NCBI GenBank assembly: GCA_041494885.1
Contig: JBGQBO010000003.1
Coordinates: 1 to 64,000, forward strand
Direction: 5' to 3'
Source of the DNA: JAIQFV01 sp041494885
Lineage (GTDB): Bacteria > Acidobacteriota > Terriglobia > JAIQFV01
DNA: 64,000 nt
The number at the start of each line of letters is the position of its first letter. Within the stretch, counting starts at the first letter, position 1. Positions 34,787 through 44,240 of the stretch are shown here, piece by piece. The translations under genes were made by a program, and so were the position numbers. Below the pieces are notes generated by a model. That model was not told the DNA's origin, ran no database searches, and was given only the letters and a program-made list of their open reading frames with translations.

Positions 34787-35914
34787 ATGGATCTCGTTGA
34801 CTATTTCAGAAAGCAACAAGGTCAGATCGTTGAGATGATCAGGGAGCTGGTCGAAATGGAGTCTCCCTCGGATGACAAGGCAGCCATTGATCTATTCGTG
34901 GATCACCTTTCGACTCAGTTTCGCTCTGTGGAGGTGGCGTCGAGGGTCGTTCGTGCCAACGGGTTTGGAAACCATCTCCGTGTGGTCGCGGGCCGGGGAC
35001 GGAGGCAGGTTTTCGTTTTGGGGCACACCGACACCGTATGGCCCAAGGGGACCCTTCAACAGATTCCTTTTAGAATCGAAGGGAATCGTGCGCGTGGGCC
35101 GGGAATTTTTGACATGAAAGCGAGTCTCGCAGCTTTCTTCTTTGCCTTAAAGGCGATCCGCGACTTGAGCCTGGAGACCCCTCGACGGATCGTCGCGCTC
35201 TTCGATTCGGATGAAGAGGTGGGGAGCCACTCTTCGCGAAACCTTATCCTCTCGGAAGCCAAGAAAAGCGAATACGTTTTTGTTCTTGAGCCATCAATCT
35301 CACCTCACGGAGGTCTGAAGACGGCCCGTAAGGGGGTGGGTGTCTTCCACCTGAAAGTTCACGGCGTGGCGGCACACGCAGGCATCGCTCATGAAGCCGG
35401 AGTGAACGCCATTGAAGAGCTCTCCCGGCAGGTGGTGAGACTTCAGGCCATGACCCATCGCAGGAAGGGAACGACGGTCAATGTGGGCCTCATTAATGGA
35501 GGCACCCGTTCGAATGTGGTCCCCGCACAAGCGGAGATTGAGATTGATGTGCGAGTGAAAACGTCGCAGGAAGGACATCGAATTACAAAGCGGATTTGCG
35601 GCTTGAGACCTTTTAACCGATGGGCTCGACTCGAAATCTCTGGCGGCATCAATCGACCTCCGCTCGAGCGCACTCCGGAGATCGCCGCTTTGTTCAGACG
35701 GGCCAGGACGATCGGCCGTGAGCTGGGCCTCCATCTCATGGAAGGTTCGACTGGCGGGGGCAGCGATGGTAATTTCACGGCCGCCCTCGGTGTGCCGACC
35801 CTCGATGGGCTGGGTATGATCGGCGATGGAGCACACTCCGTGGATGAATACATCGTGTTGGATCGATTGCCTGAGCGTGTTGCGTTACTCACACGGCTGT
35901 TGACCATGGAATAG
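34787..35914 (+). CDS. M20-family metallopeptidase (carboxypeptidase G2-like)
   Basis: A 375-residue protein with the dinuclear-zinc set: VLGHTDTVWPKG (first His-Asp), GPGIFDMKAS, the catalytic pair DSDEEVGS (about 139-146), and the final His in GDGAHSVDEYI near the C terminus. The middle holds the dimerisation domain (FHLKVHGVAAHAGIAHEAG). Close relatives remove glutamate from folates or act on aminoacyl substrates. A GTG at 34763 is a possible alternative start. Confidence 0.88.
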   Translation: MDLVDYFRKQQGQIVEMIRELVEMESPSDDKAAIDLFVDHLSTQFRSVEVASRVVRANGFGNHLRVVAGRGRRQVFVLGHTDTVWPKGTLQQIPFRIEGNRARGPGIFDMKASLAAFFFALKAIRDLSLETPRRIVALFDSDEEVGSHSSRNLILSEAKKSEYVFVLEPSISPHGGLKTARKGVGVFHLKVHGVAAHAGIAHEAGVNAIEELSRQVVRLQAMTHRRKGTTVNVGLINGGTRSNVVPAQAEIEIDVRVKTSQEGHRITKRICGLRPFNRWARLEISGGINRPPLERTPEIAALFRRARTIGRELGLHLMEGSTGGGSDGNFTAALGVPTLDGLGMIGDGAHSVDEYIVLDRLPERVALLTRLLTME

Positions 35915-36027
35915 AGTTCTCAACGAGCCTCGCAGGCAGGAGCGGGTGGGATGCGGTGGACCGAGGCGCTCTGCCTGAATTCATCTGTGTACAAAACTCA
36001 AAAGGACCGCGTGGTCCAGGCGTTTTC

Positions 36028-37044
36028 ATGTCGGGTCATATTCCACCCCATCATAATAAACAACGCATCCTGAATGCGTCGAAGTTCCTCCATCAAAGCA
36101 ATCGGCATTGGCTCATCCTGCCTTTAATTCTTGCTTGCCTGCTTGGCGGCTCCCTTTCTCCGGCTCAAAAGAAAAAGAAAGGGACTCTCGAGCCACAGTC
36201 CACCGGTCAGCCTCCGATTCGTGTGCAGGTCGACCTCGTTAATCTTTACACCGCGGTTTTTGATCAGAACGGAAAGATCGTGGCCGGCCTAAAGAAGTCT
36301 GATTTCACCGTCTTCGAAGACAATGTCCAACAGAATATCTCGATCTTCGATGTCGAGACCGACACCCCGGTGACGGTGGGGATACTCATCGATACAAGCG
36401 GAAGCATGGCCGACGGAAAACTCGAAAAGGCCGAAGAAGCAGCTCAACAGCTCGCCCACACCCTTTCCCCGAAGGATGAAATCTTTGTGATGGGATTCAC
36501 CGATCAACCCTATCCCCTGGTTGACTTCACCTCAGCGGACACTGACCTGAGCCGGATCCTGTCGCGGCTGGTCGCCAAAGGCGCCACCTCAGTGGGTGCA
36601 GGGGTCGAAGAAGCGATTCTCAAAATGCGCGATGCGTCCAACAAGAAGCAAGCCGTCGTCGTGATTTCGGACGGGCTGGATATTCCCGGAGGCGGGGTGA
36701 TCGATAAGATTCGAAGTCACGAGACCCTGGTCTATGCGATTGGTTTGAAGGGTGTCGGGGGCATCATGGGATTGGCGGCCCATCTCCAGGCCCTCAATGT
36801 CCGGGGCTCGTCTCTCAACGTCTATGCCAACGAGAGTGGAGGCAAGGCGATCTTTGTGAAGACGCTGGATGAAGTGCCGCAGGCGTGCCGGGACATCGTC
36901 TATGATCTGAAAGGGCAGTATCAAATCGGATATTATCCTACCAATATCGCGCGGGACGGCAAGTACCGGCGTATCAAAGTGCTGATTCATTCCCCCGAAT
37001 TCACGGTTCGATACCGCCGGGGTTATTATGCGCCCCGTCGGTAA
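36028..37044 (+). CDS. VWFA-related protein of the Acidobacteria type
   Basis: A 338-residue exported protein with a signal/anchor segment (LILPLILACLLGGS, about residues 30-43), the VDLVNLYTAVFDQNGKIVAGLKKSDFTVFEDN N-terminal domain (described in two parts here), and a von Willebrand A domain with the MIDAS motif DTSGS (about residue 124) and downstream Thr and Asp residues. The combination is that of the VWFA-related family found mainly in Acidobacteriota. It likely binds protein in a metal-dependent way at the cell surface. The start could also be the upstream frame at 35956. Confidence 0.85.
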   Translation: MSGHIPPHHNKQRILNASKFLHQSNRHWLILPLILACLLGGSLSPAQKKKKGTLEPQSTGQPPIRVQVDLVNLYTAVFDQNGKIVAGLKKSDFTVFEDNVQQNISIFDVETDTPVTVGILIDTSGSMADGKLEKAEEAAQQLAHTLSPKDEIFVMGFTDQPYPLVDFTSADTDLSRILSRLVAKGATSVGAGVEEAILKMRDASNKKQAVVVISDGLDIPGGGVIDKIRSHETLVYAIGLKGVGGIMGLAAHLQALNVRGSSLNVYANESGGKAIFVKTLDEVPQACRDIVYDLKGQYQIGYYPTNIARDGKYRRIKVLIHSPEFTVRYRRGYYAPRR

Positions 37045-37114
37045 GGACAAGAGTCAGAGGCCGGAAACGATCTTATTGACAGCCGTCCCATCCCAGCGCT
37101 AGATTCATTCCTGT

Positions 37115-37136
37115 AAAACGATCGAGCGTTCGTTTT
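37115..37136. promoter_or_regulatory. Palindromic operator-like sequence before the fatty-acid cluster
   Basis: The arms AAAACGA and TCGTTTT flank eight bases, 68 bases before the reductase start codon. The right half, CGTTCGTTTT, resembles CGTTCATTTT at 45862 before the TetR gene, so the regulator may bind both. This link is inference. Confidence 0.55.
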
Positions 37137-37203
37137 TTAATATTTTCGACCTCTCGGGGATGCTCTTTCCCCCGGGGTCCATCTGACGGAGGAGGCCGCC
37201 ATC

Positions 37204-37986
37204 ATGATAGAGACCGGGCTCAAGAACAAGGTGGTGATTGTCACGGGCGGATCGGCCGGCATCGGCCGCGCGACAGCCCATCGCTTTGCGAAAGAAGGGT
37301 GCCGGATTGCCGCGTGGGATGTGAAGGAGGAAGGGGCTTCAGCCCTGTTGGAGGAGCTGAAATCCGCCGGTGGGGAGGCCGTTTTTCAGCGCGTGGATGT
37401 GACGGACGCTGCAGCCGTGGAGGCCGCGGTTCAAACGGTCATGACCCAATGGAGCAGGATCGACGTTCTCATCAACAATGCCGGGATTACCAAAGATGCC
37501 CAGGTCGTGAAGTGGAAAGACGGGGCGGTGGCCTCGACCATGACCGAGCAGGCTTTTGATGCGGTCATCGCGGTGAATCTTAAAGGGGTCTTCCTTTGCA
37601 CGCGTGCGGTAGTCCCTCATATGATAAAAGCGGGTTCGGGAGTGATCTTGAATGCCTCCTCAGTGGTGGGCTTGTACGGGAACTTCGGTCAGACGAATTA
37701 CGCATCCACCAAAGCAGGCGTCATTGCCATGACCCAGACCTGGGCGCGAGAGCTGGGCCGTTACAACATCCGCGTCAATGCGGTGGCCCCCGGATTCATC
37801 GCCACGGAAATGGTCAAGGCCATCCCCGAAAAGGTGATTCAGTCGATGGTCTCGCACACTCCCGTCGGACGCATGGGAGAGCCGGAGGACGTTGCCGATG
37901 CTTACGTCTGGCTTGCTTCCAACGCCGCCACCTATGTGCACGGGGCCGTCTTGTCGGTCGATGGTGGAATCGTGTTGGGGACTTAA
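37204..37986 (+). CDS. Short-chain dehydrogenase, FabG-like 3-oxoacyl reductase
   Basis: A 260-residue SDR: VTGGSAGIGRATAHRFAKEG (cofactor loop TGxxxGxG), the NNAGIT motif (about residue 92), the catalytic Ser in LNASSVVG and the YASTK pair (Tyr-x-x-x-Lys), then the PGFIATEMV loop. It reduces 3-oxoacyl groups to 3-hydroxyacyl with NAD(P)H. First gene of a plus-strand set of FabH-like, ligase and thiolase genes. GGAGGAGG lies upstream of the ATG. Confidence 0.9.
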   Translation: MIETGLKNKVVIVTGGSAGIGRATAHRFAKEGCRIAAWDVKEEGASALLEELKSAGGEAVFQRVDVTDAAAVEAAVQTVMTQWSRIDVLINNAGITKDAQVVKWKDGAVASTMTEQAFDAVIAVNLKGVFLCTRAVVPHMIKAGSGVILNASSVVGLYGNFGQTNYASTKAGVIAMTQTWARELGRYNIRVNAVAPGFIATEMVKAIPEKVIQSMVSHTPVGRMGEPEDVADAYVWLASNAATYVHGAVLSVDGGIVLGT

Positions 37987-38027
37987 TAAATCCTTCTTCG
38001 AATGCCACACTGTAGAGGACAATTCCT

Positions 38028-39020
38028 ATGAACCGTTATGGAACGATCGTTTCGACGGGTCGCTTTCTTCCGGAGATCGAAATCAGCAACGACACGCTTC
38101 GAAAGCAATTGGCTCATGTGCCGGATTTTGTGGACAAGATGGAGGCTGGGACGGGGATCATGACACGCTGGCACGCCCCGGAGGACTGGACGACCTCGGA
38201 TGTGGCTTTGCCGGCCGCGCGGCAGGCCCTGGAGCGGGCGCATCGGAAACCTGAGGAGGTCGACCTGATCATCCTGGGTACGGATTCCCCGGATTACATT
38301 ACCCCTTCCACTTCAGTCGTTCTCCAGCATAAGCTCGGCGCAATAAATGCCGGCACGTTCGACGTCGGCTGCGCATGTGCCTCCTTTCCTACGGGGATTA
38401 ACGCCGCGGCCGGCCTGATCGCAACGAACGCCTCGTTGCGCACAATCCTGGTCGTGGGCGTCTATCTGATGCATAAACTGGCCGATCCGAAGGACCCCAT
38501 GACTTTCTTTTATGGGGACGGCGCCGGCGCGGCAGTGATAGAACCGAGCGAACATCCAGGTTTTCTTGCCGCGGCATTCAAAGCAGATGGGTCGTATCAT
38601 AGCTATTGGGGTCTTTACTCGGGGGGGACCTTTGAACCGGCGAATGAAGACGCGCTCCGCGCCGGCCGGACACGAGTCAGAATGATCAATCGTTATCCTC
38701 CGGAGATCAATGACCGGGGCTGGCCGACCATAGTCCGTCGAGTGGCTGAGAATGGTGGTTTTGAGGTTGAGGAAATTGACTTCATCATTTTCACCCAGGT
38801 GCGAAAACCCACCATTGAGCTTGTGATGAAGGATTTGGGATTGCCGATGGAGCGCACTCATACCGTGATGGAGAAGTTTGGTTACACCGGGTCAGCTTGC
38901 ATCGGGATGGCCCTGGATGACGCTCTAGAAAAAGGCAGGATCCGGTCAGATGACCTGGTGGTTCTGGTGGGCTCCGGGGTGGGCTACAATCAGGCGGCAA
39001 CCGCCATCCGAATGCCTTGA
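38028..39020 (+). CDS. FabH-like 3-oxoacyl synthase lacking the usual His and Asn
   Basis: A 330-residue KAS III-type protein. The nucleophile is Cys117 in FDVGCACASF, aligned to Cys112 of E. coli FabH. The catalytic His244 position reads Thr256 (IDFIIFTQVRKPT instead of a PHQAN-type motif). The Asn274 position reads Tyr286 (EKFGYTGSA instead of HGNTSAA). With the decarboxylation residues gone, chain initiation by malonyl condensation is unlikely. Acyl transfer or a Claisen reaction without decarboxylation are options. It sits 41 bases after the reductase. Confidence 0.85.
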   Translation: MNRYGTIVSTGRFLPEIEISNDTLRKQLAHVPDFVDKMEAGTGIMTRWHAPEDWTTSDVALPAARQALERAHRKPEEVDLIILGTDSPDYITPSTSVVLQHKLGAINAGTFDVGCACASFPTGINAAAGLIATNASLRTILVVGVYLMHKLADPKDPMTFFYGDGAGAAVIEPSEHPGFLAAAFKADGSYHSYWGLYSGGTFEPANEDALRAGRTRVRMINRYPPEINDRGWPTIVRRVAENGGFEVEEIDFIIFTQVRKPTIELVMKDLGLPMERTHTVMEKFGYTGSACIGMALDDALEKGRIRSDDLVVLVGSGVGYNQAATAIRMP

Positions 39021-39236
39021 ACAAATCGCGCTTGTCTGGAATCCAGCAAGACCGGTGAAAATACAGGGGCCAGGTGTCGGGTGTCTGGAGAGGGAAGCCG
39101 GGGGCCGGAAGTCAAAAGTCAGAGATCAGAGGGCGGAAGCCGGAAGACGGAAAAAGTATTCAGACTTTGAACTTTGACCTTTGGTCTTTGAGCTGTCTCC
39201 TGGTCCTTATAGAGTATCTCCTTCCTAAATACATTC

Positions 39237-40781
39237 ATGATTACTGCGGATATCCTCGGAGAACGATCTCGCCTCACGCCCGAAAAAACGGCGCTCGTGT
39301 ATGTTCCCACCCAGGAACGATTCACTTATCGGGAACTGAACGACCGGGCAGTGCGTTGTGGCCGGATGTTGATAGAGGTGTGCGGATTGGAAAAGGGGGA
39401 TCGGATTGGTATTCTGGCCCATAATCGAGTTGAATTCCTGGAGGCATTCTTTGCCGCCGGTAAGACAGGACTTGTTTTGGTTCCGCTGAACTCACGCCTT
39501 ACCCCTCACGAGCTTGAGTTCATCGTGCGCGACGCTGAATTGAGTGTCCTCCTTTATGGAGGCGAGTTTTCGGAGACGATTGGTACCCTCAGAGGAAAGT
39601 TGGTTCTGAAACACTGGATTGCGCTCGACCAACCTTTTGACTCAGGCGATACAAATTACTCTCTTGCCATCGGCGCCTTACAGCCCTCCACTGAAGACGG
39701 TCCCTCGTGTGATCCAGAAGACCTTTATTGCCTGCTTTACACGAGCGGCACCACGGGAAAACCCAAGGGTGTCATGATTCCACACCGCATGGTCGTATGG
39801 AATGGGTACAACACGTCGATCTGCTGGGGCCTTCACGAGGACGATGTGGCTCCCATTTTTACTCCCCTGTATCACGCCGGAGGACTGGGTGTATTTCTCG
39901 TTCCAATTTTTGTGGTGGGCGGAACCATTGTCCTCCATCGCGGATTCGAGGCAGCGGAGGTCTGGCGCACGATCGAGAAAGAGAAATGCACCGTCGTCTT
40001 CGGAGTGCCGACGATCTTCAAAATGCTAGTGGAAGCACCCGAGTTTTCCCGGGTGGATCTCACCCATGTACGCTGGTTCATCAGTGGGGGTGCTCCATTG
40101 CCTCTCTACCTTATTGAGGCCTACCAGAACCGGGGCGTCGTCTTCAAACAGGGCTATGGGTTAACTGAGGTGGGTGTGAACTGCTTTTCGATGACGGTCA
40201 AAGAGTCGGTCAGGAAAGCAGGTTCCATTGGCAAGCCGATGCTGTTGACTGAAGCGAGATTGGTTGATGATCGAGGGATCGACATCCCAGAAGGTCAGGT
40301 GGGCGAGTTGCTGCTTCGGGGCCCGCATGTGAGTCAGGGGTATTGGAAAAATCCTGATGCCACTGCCGCTTCCCTCGACAAGGACGGCTGGTTTCATACC
40401 AGTGATCTGGCCCGGTGTGATGACGAGGGATTCTTTTACATCGCCGGCAGAAAGAAAGACATGATCATTAGTGGCGGGGTGAATGTCTATCCTGCCGAGA
40501 TCGAAGGAGAACTGCTGCTTCACCCGGGGGTCAAGGATGTCGCGGTGATAGGAGTCCCGGATCCCACCTGGGGAGAAGTGAGCGTGGCATTCCTCGTCGT
40601 CGGCGAGGGTGGCAACGTTTCCGGGGAAGAGCTTTCCCGCTTTCTCGCCGGTCGCCTGGCCAGATACAAAATTCCCAAACAATTCATCTCGATCGAAATG
40701 CTTCCTCGTACACCCTATGGTAAGGTTTTAAAATCGGAACTGAAGAAACAGTACCTTCAAGAGAGGACGGAAAAGTCTTAA
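39237..40781 (+). CDS. Acyl-CoA synthetase (AMP-binding)
   Basis: A 514-residue adenylate-forming enzyme: LLYTSGTTGKPKGVMIPH (P-loop, about residues 165-182), GYGLTEVG (about 303), the GWFHTSDLARCDDEG hinge region, and GRKKDMIISGGVNVYPAEIE, with the C-terminal catalytic Lys in TPYGKVLKSEL. It activates a fatty or other carboxylic acid to the CoA thioester. No clear ribosome-binding site was found before the ATG. It follows a GC-poor ~200-bp gap after the FabH-like gene. Confidence 0.91.
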   Translation: MITADILGERSRLTPEKTALVYVPTQERFTYRELNDRAVRCGRMLIEVCGLEKGDRIGILAHNRVEFLEAFFAAGKTGLVLVPLNSRLTPHELEFIVRDAELSVLLYGGEFSETIGTLRGKLVLKHWIALDQPFDSGDTNYSLAIGALQPSTEDGPSCDPEDLYCLLYTSGTTGKPKGVMIPHRMVVWNGYNTSICWGLHEDDVAPIFTPLYHAGGLGVFLVPIFVVGGTIVLHRGFEAAEVWRTIEKEKCTVVFGVPTIFKMLVEAPEFSRVDLTHVRWFISGGAPLPLYLIEAYQNRGVVFKQGYGLTEVGVNCFSMTVKESVRKAGSIGKPMLLTEARLVDDRGIDIPEGQVGELLLRGPHVSQGYWKNPDATAASLDKDGWFHTSDLARCDDEGFFYIAGRKKDMIISGGVNVYPAEIEGELLLHPGVKDVAVIGVPDPTWGEVSVAFLVVGEGGNVSGEELSRFLAGRLARYKIPKQFISIEMLPRTPYGKVLKSELKKQYLQERTEKS

Positions 40782-40920
40782 ATCGTTATGGGGGCAAGGG
40801 TTAGCTGGACCAGCGAATCAGGGCAAGGCTGCTGTGATCATTTTCGCGGATCTGTATTAAAATACACCCCAAGTAACAAGGCACTTTTCGAGATCGTTTA
40901 AACGAGGAAAGGAAGGCATC

Positions 40921-42129
40921 ATGTCAAAACCCATTTACATTGCATCATACCATCAATCCAAGTTCGGAAAGCTTATGGGCCTAACGGTTCCCGAGATCAT
41001 TAAGAATTCTGTTGAGGGGGTGTGTAAGCAGATCGGAGTGGAAGCCGCGGCGTTGGATGTCGGCTCCATCGGGGCCGCCTGCAATTTCTCCCTGAACAAA
41101 CAAGGGCTTTTGGCTGGTTTAATGGCCAGTGTTCCCGGGATGGAAGGAAAGCCGATCGAAGCGGTTGAGAACGCCTGTGCCACCGGCGGTCAGGCGATTC
41201 TTTCAGTCATTCAAAAAATCCAGATGGGCCTCGGTGAAGTGGGCATCGCCGTGGGATACGAGAAAATGCGCGATGCCGAGGGGAAAATGGATGGCAAACT
41301 TATTGGGGAGGTCTTGGGCTACTTCTCCCATCCGGATGAACGGGAAGGAAAGGTGTTTATCTTTCCTCATATCTTCGCAGAAGTCATGCATTGTTACATG
41401 AAGGTGCACAATGTCAGTGAGGAAGCACTGGCACAGATTGCCGTGACCGAATATGGAAACGCAAAGCACAATCCGTTTGCCCAGATGCAGAAGGTCCAGA
41501 TTACACTGGAGCAGGCGATGAAAATTGAAGGGATCAACCGTTACGTGGTTGACGGTCTGCCGTTAAAGACCTATGACTGTTCTCAGATTACAGACGGCTA
41601 TGCGGCATTGATTCTGGCCACCGGCGAGGGGCTGAAGAAGCTGGGCGTTCCCAAGTCGAGTTGCGTTGAAATCGCCGGATACGCGCAGGCCACGGATCCC
41701 TTGAAGAAAGAGGGCCGCGATGTCCTCAGACCGGCCGGCGCTTTTGGGGCGATGCGAAAGGCTTATGCCATGTCCCGACTCACACCTGCTGACGTGAATG
41801 TGGCCGAAATTCATGATTGCTTCACGGTCATGGGGGCCTTGGGAACCGAAGTGATTGGCAAGGCCGAATACGGAAAAGGGGCGCAGTACTGGGTCGAAGG
41901 CAAGGCGAGAGTGGATGGGGAATGCGGGATCAACACGTCGGGTGGACTCATCGCCAAGGGGCACCCGGTCGGAGCCACCGGGATCGCCATGGTCGGCTGG
42001 GCCGCGCAGCAACTCTTGGCCAACGTCCCCCCAGAATTACAGGTCAAAAATGCTAAGGCCGCTGCGACATTCAACATTGGCGGGCCCATTTGTGCATCCG
42101 TGTGTACCGTCTTGAAACCGGCGGCATGA
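40921..42129 (+). CDS. Thiolase-family acetyl-CoA acetyltransferase (SCP-x type)
   Basis: A 402-residue protein with the nucleophilic Cys86 in ENACATGG, the SCP-x-type HDCF motif (VAEIHDCFTVM, about residue 301), and the second His in KGHPVGATG (about 345). Thiolases join or cleave acyl-CoA units. Its position after an acyl-CoA ligase, FabH-like protein and reductase suggests a role in making or breaking a fatty or polyketide-like chain. GAGGAAAGGAAGG precedes the start. Confidence 0.88.
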   Translation: MSKPIYIASYHQSKFGKLMGLTVPEIIKNSVEGVCKQIGVEAAALDVGSIGAACNFSLNKQGLLAGLMASVPGMEGKPIEAVENACATGGQAILSVIQKIQMGLGEVGIAVGYEKMRDAEGKMDGKLIGEVLGYFSHPDEREGKVFIFPHIFAEVMHCYMKVHNVSEEALAQIAVTEYGNAKHNPFAQMQKVQITLEQAMKIEGINRYVVDGLPLKTYDCSQITDGYAALILATGEGLKKLGVPKSSCVEIAGYAQATDPLKKEGRDVLRPAGAFGAMRKAYAMSRLTPADVNVAEIHDCFTVMGALGTEVIGKAEYGKGAQYWVEGKARVDGECGINTSGGLIAKGHPVGATGIAMVGWAAQQLLANVPPELQVKNAKAAATFNIGGPICASVCTVLKPAA

Positions 42130-42332
42130 CCGAGAAACCGGCTGGACCGGAGTCGGCCTGACGGCCCATTCTTGTCAGGAGGGGGCCCCGATCATATTTC
42201 TTGGGGTGGGAGATCTCGCCAGTCATGCGCGCCCCGATCGATTTCCCCCATCTCAGGCCAGGGGGGAAAAGGGGCATGCTTGCCAGACTCGCAGGGGTGC
42301 CCATCCCGTTGTCCTCAAGGTGCAACGATCTT

Positions 42333-42536
42333 TCAATGCTTGGATGAGTGCAACGGTTCGGGCTTTGGAAGGGGCTCGAAAAACGTGCAGCCACCACACT
42401 GATCGAGAGTCCAATCGACCTTCATTTTTGGATGATCGCAGTGATGGCGCGTATCGTGAAATGGCTCGTCCCGCTTCGGGGCTCCCGGTGCCTTGGAAAA
42501 CCGACATGATTTGAGTTTTTTGATCAGCGTGTTCAT
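42333..42536 (-). CDS. Small Cys/His-rich protein (possible zinc binder)
   Basis: A 67-residue reading from the ATG at 42536. It is basic at the N terminus and holds RHHCDHP (about residue 31) and QCGGCTFFEP (about residues 45-54), giving a Cys/His set that could bind zinc. No ribosome-binding site is evident, and no relative is known to me. It overlaps no other gene. It may be a genuine small gene or a chance frame. Confidence 0.4.
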   Translation of the reverse strand: MNTLIKKLKSCRFSKAPGAPKRDEPFHDTRHHCDHPKMKVDWTLDQCGGCTFFEPLPKPEPLHSSKH

Positions 42537-42686
42537 AGTCTGTCTGCCTGTAACCTCTTCAGGAACATTATAGACCATTTTTGATTTCAGGATGAGCGGG
42601 AATCGACACATTGATTGATGGCGGAGCGGGGCAATAAAACAATCTTGAACACCGGCTGGCGCGTGCAGGGTCCGGGGGAAAGGCCC

Positions 42687-43337
42687 ATGACATCCATATA
42701 CCCAATCTCAGGTTTCGTTCTGGCAGGGGGAAAGAGTTCTCGGATGGGTGAAGACAAGGCCCTCATTGAGATCGATGGACAGACATTGGGGGCGCGGGCG
42801 GTGGGACTTTTGAAATTGGTATGCGAAGATAACACTTTGATAGGGCCGAGGGACCGATTCGCGAATCTGGGTTTGGATGTTGAGATCATCGAAGACGCGG
42901 TGGAGCCCTGTGGCCCCTTAGGGGGAATCCTTACCGGGTTGCGTCATTCGAAACACGAATACGCCCTCTTTCTTGCCTGTGACTTGCCGTTTATGACCGA
43001 AAGATTCCTTCACTATCTTGCGGGCTCAGCCATGGCCGAAAAGCCGGACGTCGTGGTTCCTGTTGACGGTTCGGGGGAGTACGAGCCGCTCTGCGCGGTC
43101 TATTCACGAACCTGCCTGCCCGCGATTGAATCCTCTCTTGCGGCCCAGCAGTTTAAGGTGAGCTCGTTTTATGATTCCGTTCAGAAATTGCGGGTGATTG
43201 GTACCGGAGAGATCAGGCATTTTTCACCCAACTTCAGGATTTTTACGAACGTCAATACACCCGAGGAATTACAGGGAGTGAGGAAGAGGGGCGAGTCCGC
43301 AGGGTCGAGGCCACCCCAAAACATTCGTCATGAGTGA
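42687..43337 (+). CDS. mobA: Molybdenum cofactor guanylyltransferase-like protein
   Basis: A 216-residue nucleotidyltransferase: FVLAGGKSSRMGEDKALIE (residues 9-27, the signature LAGGxSxRMGxDKA), EPCGPLGGILTGL (about 73-85), and FLACDLPFMT (about 97). MobA attaches GMP to molybdopterin to form the bis-MGD cofactor. GGGGGAAAGG lies before the ATG at 42687. It overlaps the ABC ATPase gene by eight bases (ATGAGTGA). Confidence 0.88.
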   Translation: MTSIYPISGFVLAGGKSSRMGEDKALIEIDGQTLGARAVGLLKLVCEDNTLIGPRDRFANLGLDVEIIEDAVEPCGPLGGILTGLRHSKHEYALFLACDLPFMTERFLHYLAGSAMAEKPDVVVPVDGSGEYEPLCAVYSRTCLPAIESSLAAQQFKVSSFYDSVQKLRVIGTGEIRHFSPNFRIFTNVNTPEELQGVRKRGESAGSRPPQNIRHE

Positions 43338-44130
43338 ATCTCCTGAAGCGAAGTCAAGGGTCGAGGGCGACATGCCTTTCATCCAGTTTGAACACGTGTA
43401 CAAGTCTTTCGATGAGAAGACGGTTCTCACGGATGTGTCCTTCGATCTTCGTAAGGGTGAAACCCTGGCAATCCTGGGACGCAGTGGCGTGGGTAAAAGC
43501 GTAACCCTGATGCACATGGTCGGGTTCATGAAGCCCGATCGCGGGAAGATCTACGTCAAGGGAGAGAACATTGTCGAAATGGAAGAAAAGCAGTTGGCGT
43601 CCTTGCGCCGGTGCACCTCGCTGGTGTTCCAGTCGGGGGGGTTGTTCGATTCCCTGTCGGTGGCTGAAAACGTGACTTACGCCATTAACGAAAAACATCC
43701 TCTGGGTGATGAGGAAACGCGCCGCGAGGCCATCCGGTTTCTAAGGATGATCGACCTGGAGGATCTCGTGGACCTTTACCCGAAGGATCTGTCCACCGGT
43801 CATAAGCGATGTGTGGCCATCGCCCGTGCCCTGGCGGCTGACCCGGAGGCAATCCTTTATGACGAACCGACGACCATGGTCGATCCGATCCAGTCACAGC
43901 TCGTCGCCCGTTTGATTCAGCGCCTCCACGACCAATTCAAACTGACCGCGGTCGTGGTGACTCATGATCTGAAGTTGACGCGGAGGGTGGCGGACCGAGT
44001 CGTGCTTCTGGAGGAGGGCCGTGTCCACTTTTTCGGAGCGCGGGATGAGTTTTTTACCTCAGAAGATCCGCTGGTTCATGAATTTGTAATGCGGGACCAT
44101 GTGATGGCCCTCGAGGTAGGTGCTCCTTAA
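43330..44130 (+). CDS. MlaF-like ABC transporter ATP-binding protein
   Basis: A 266-residue ATPase: Walker A GRSGVGKS (about residue 50), Q-loop in VFQSGGLFDSLSVAENV (resembling MlaF), the signature position LSTGHKR in place of LSGGQ, Walker B AILYDEPTTMVDP and His-loop VVVTHD. The lipid-transport partners (permease MlaE, MlaD) are not next to it. It overlaps mobA and is probably co-transcribed. The altered signature may lower or change nucleotide hydrolysis. Confidence 0.85.
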   Translation: MSESPEAKSRVEGDMPFIQFEHVYKSFDEKTVLTDVSFDLRKGETLAILGRSGVGKSVTLMHMVGFMKPDRGKIYVKGENIVEMEEKQLASLRRCTSLVFQSGGLFDSLSVAENVTYAINEKHPLGDEETRREAIRFLRMIDLEDLVDLYPKDLSTGHKRCVAIARALAADPEAILYDEPTTMVDPIQSQLVARLIQRLHDQFKLTAVVVTHDLKLTRRVADRVVLLEEGRVHFFGARDEFFTSEDPLVHEFVMRDHVMALEVGAP

Positions 44131-44240
44131 ACAGCGGCCACGGGGTTATCAACGCAGAAAAGCACAAGAATAAGAGGCGAATTTCAATAGGCCAGGGCGT
44201 CTGGACGTCGAAATGGATCCCGTGCTTGTTTGTGCCCAAC

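Noticed and set aside
39080..39180. Repetitive AG-rich stretch after the FabH-like gene
   Set aside because: It looks like simple low-complexity intergenic DNA (repeated GGAAG and AAAGTCAGAG words) without clear structure.
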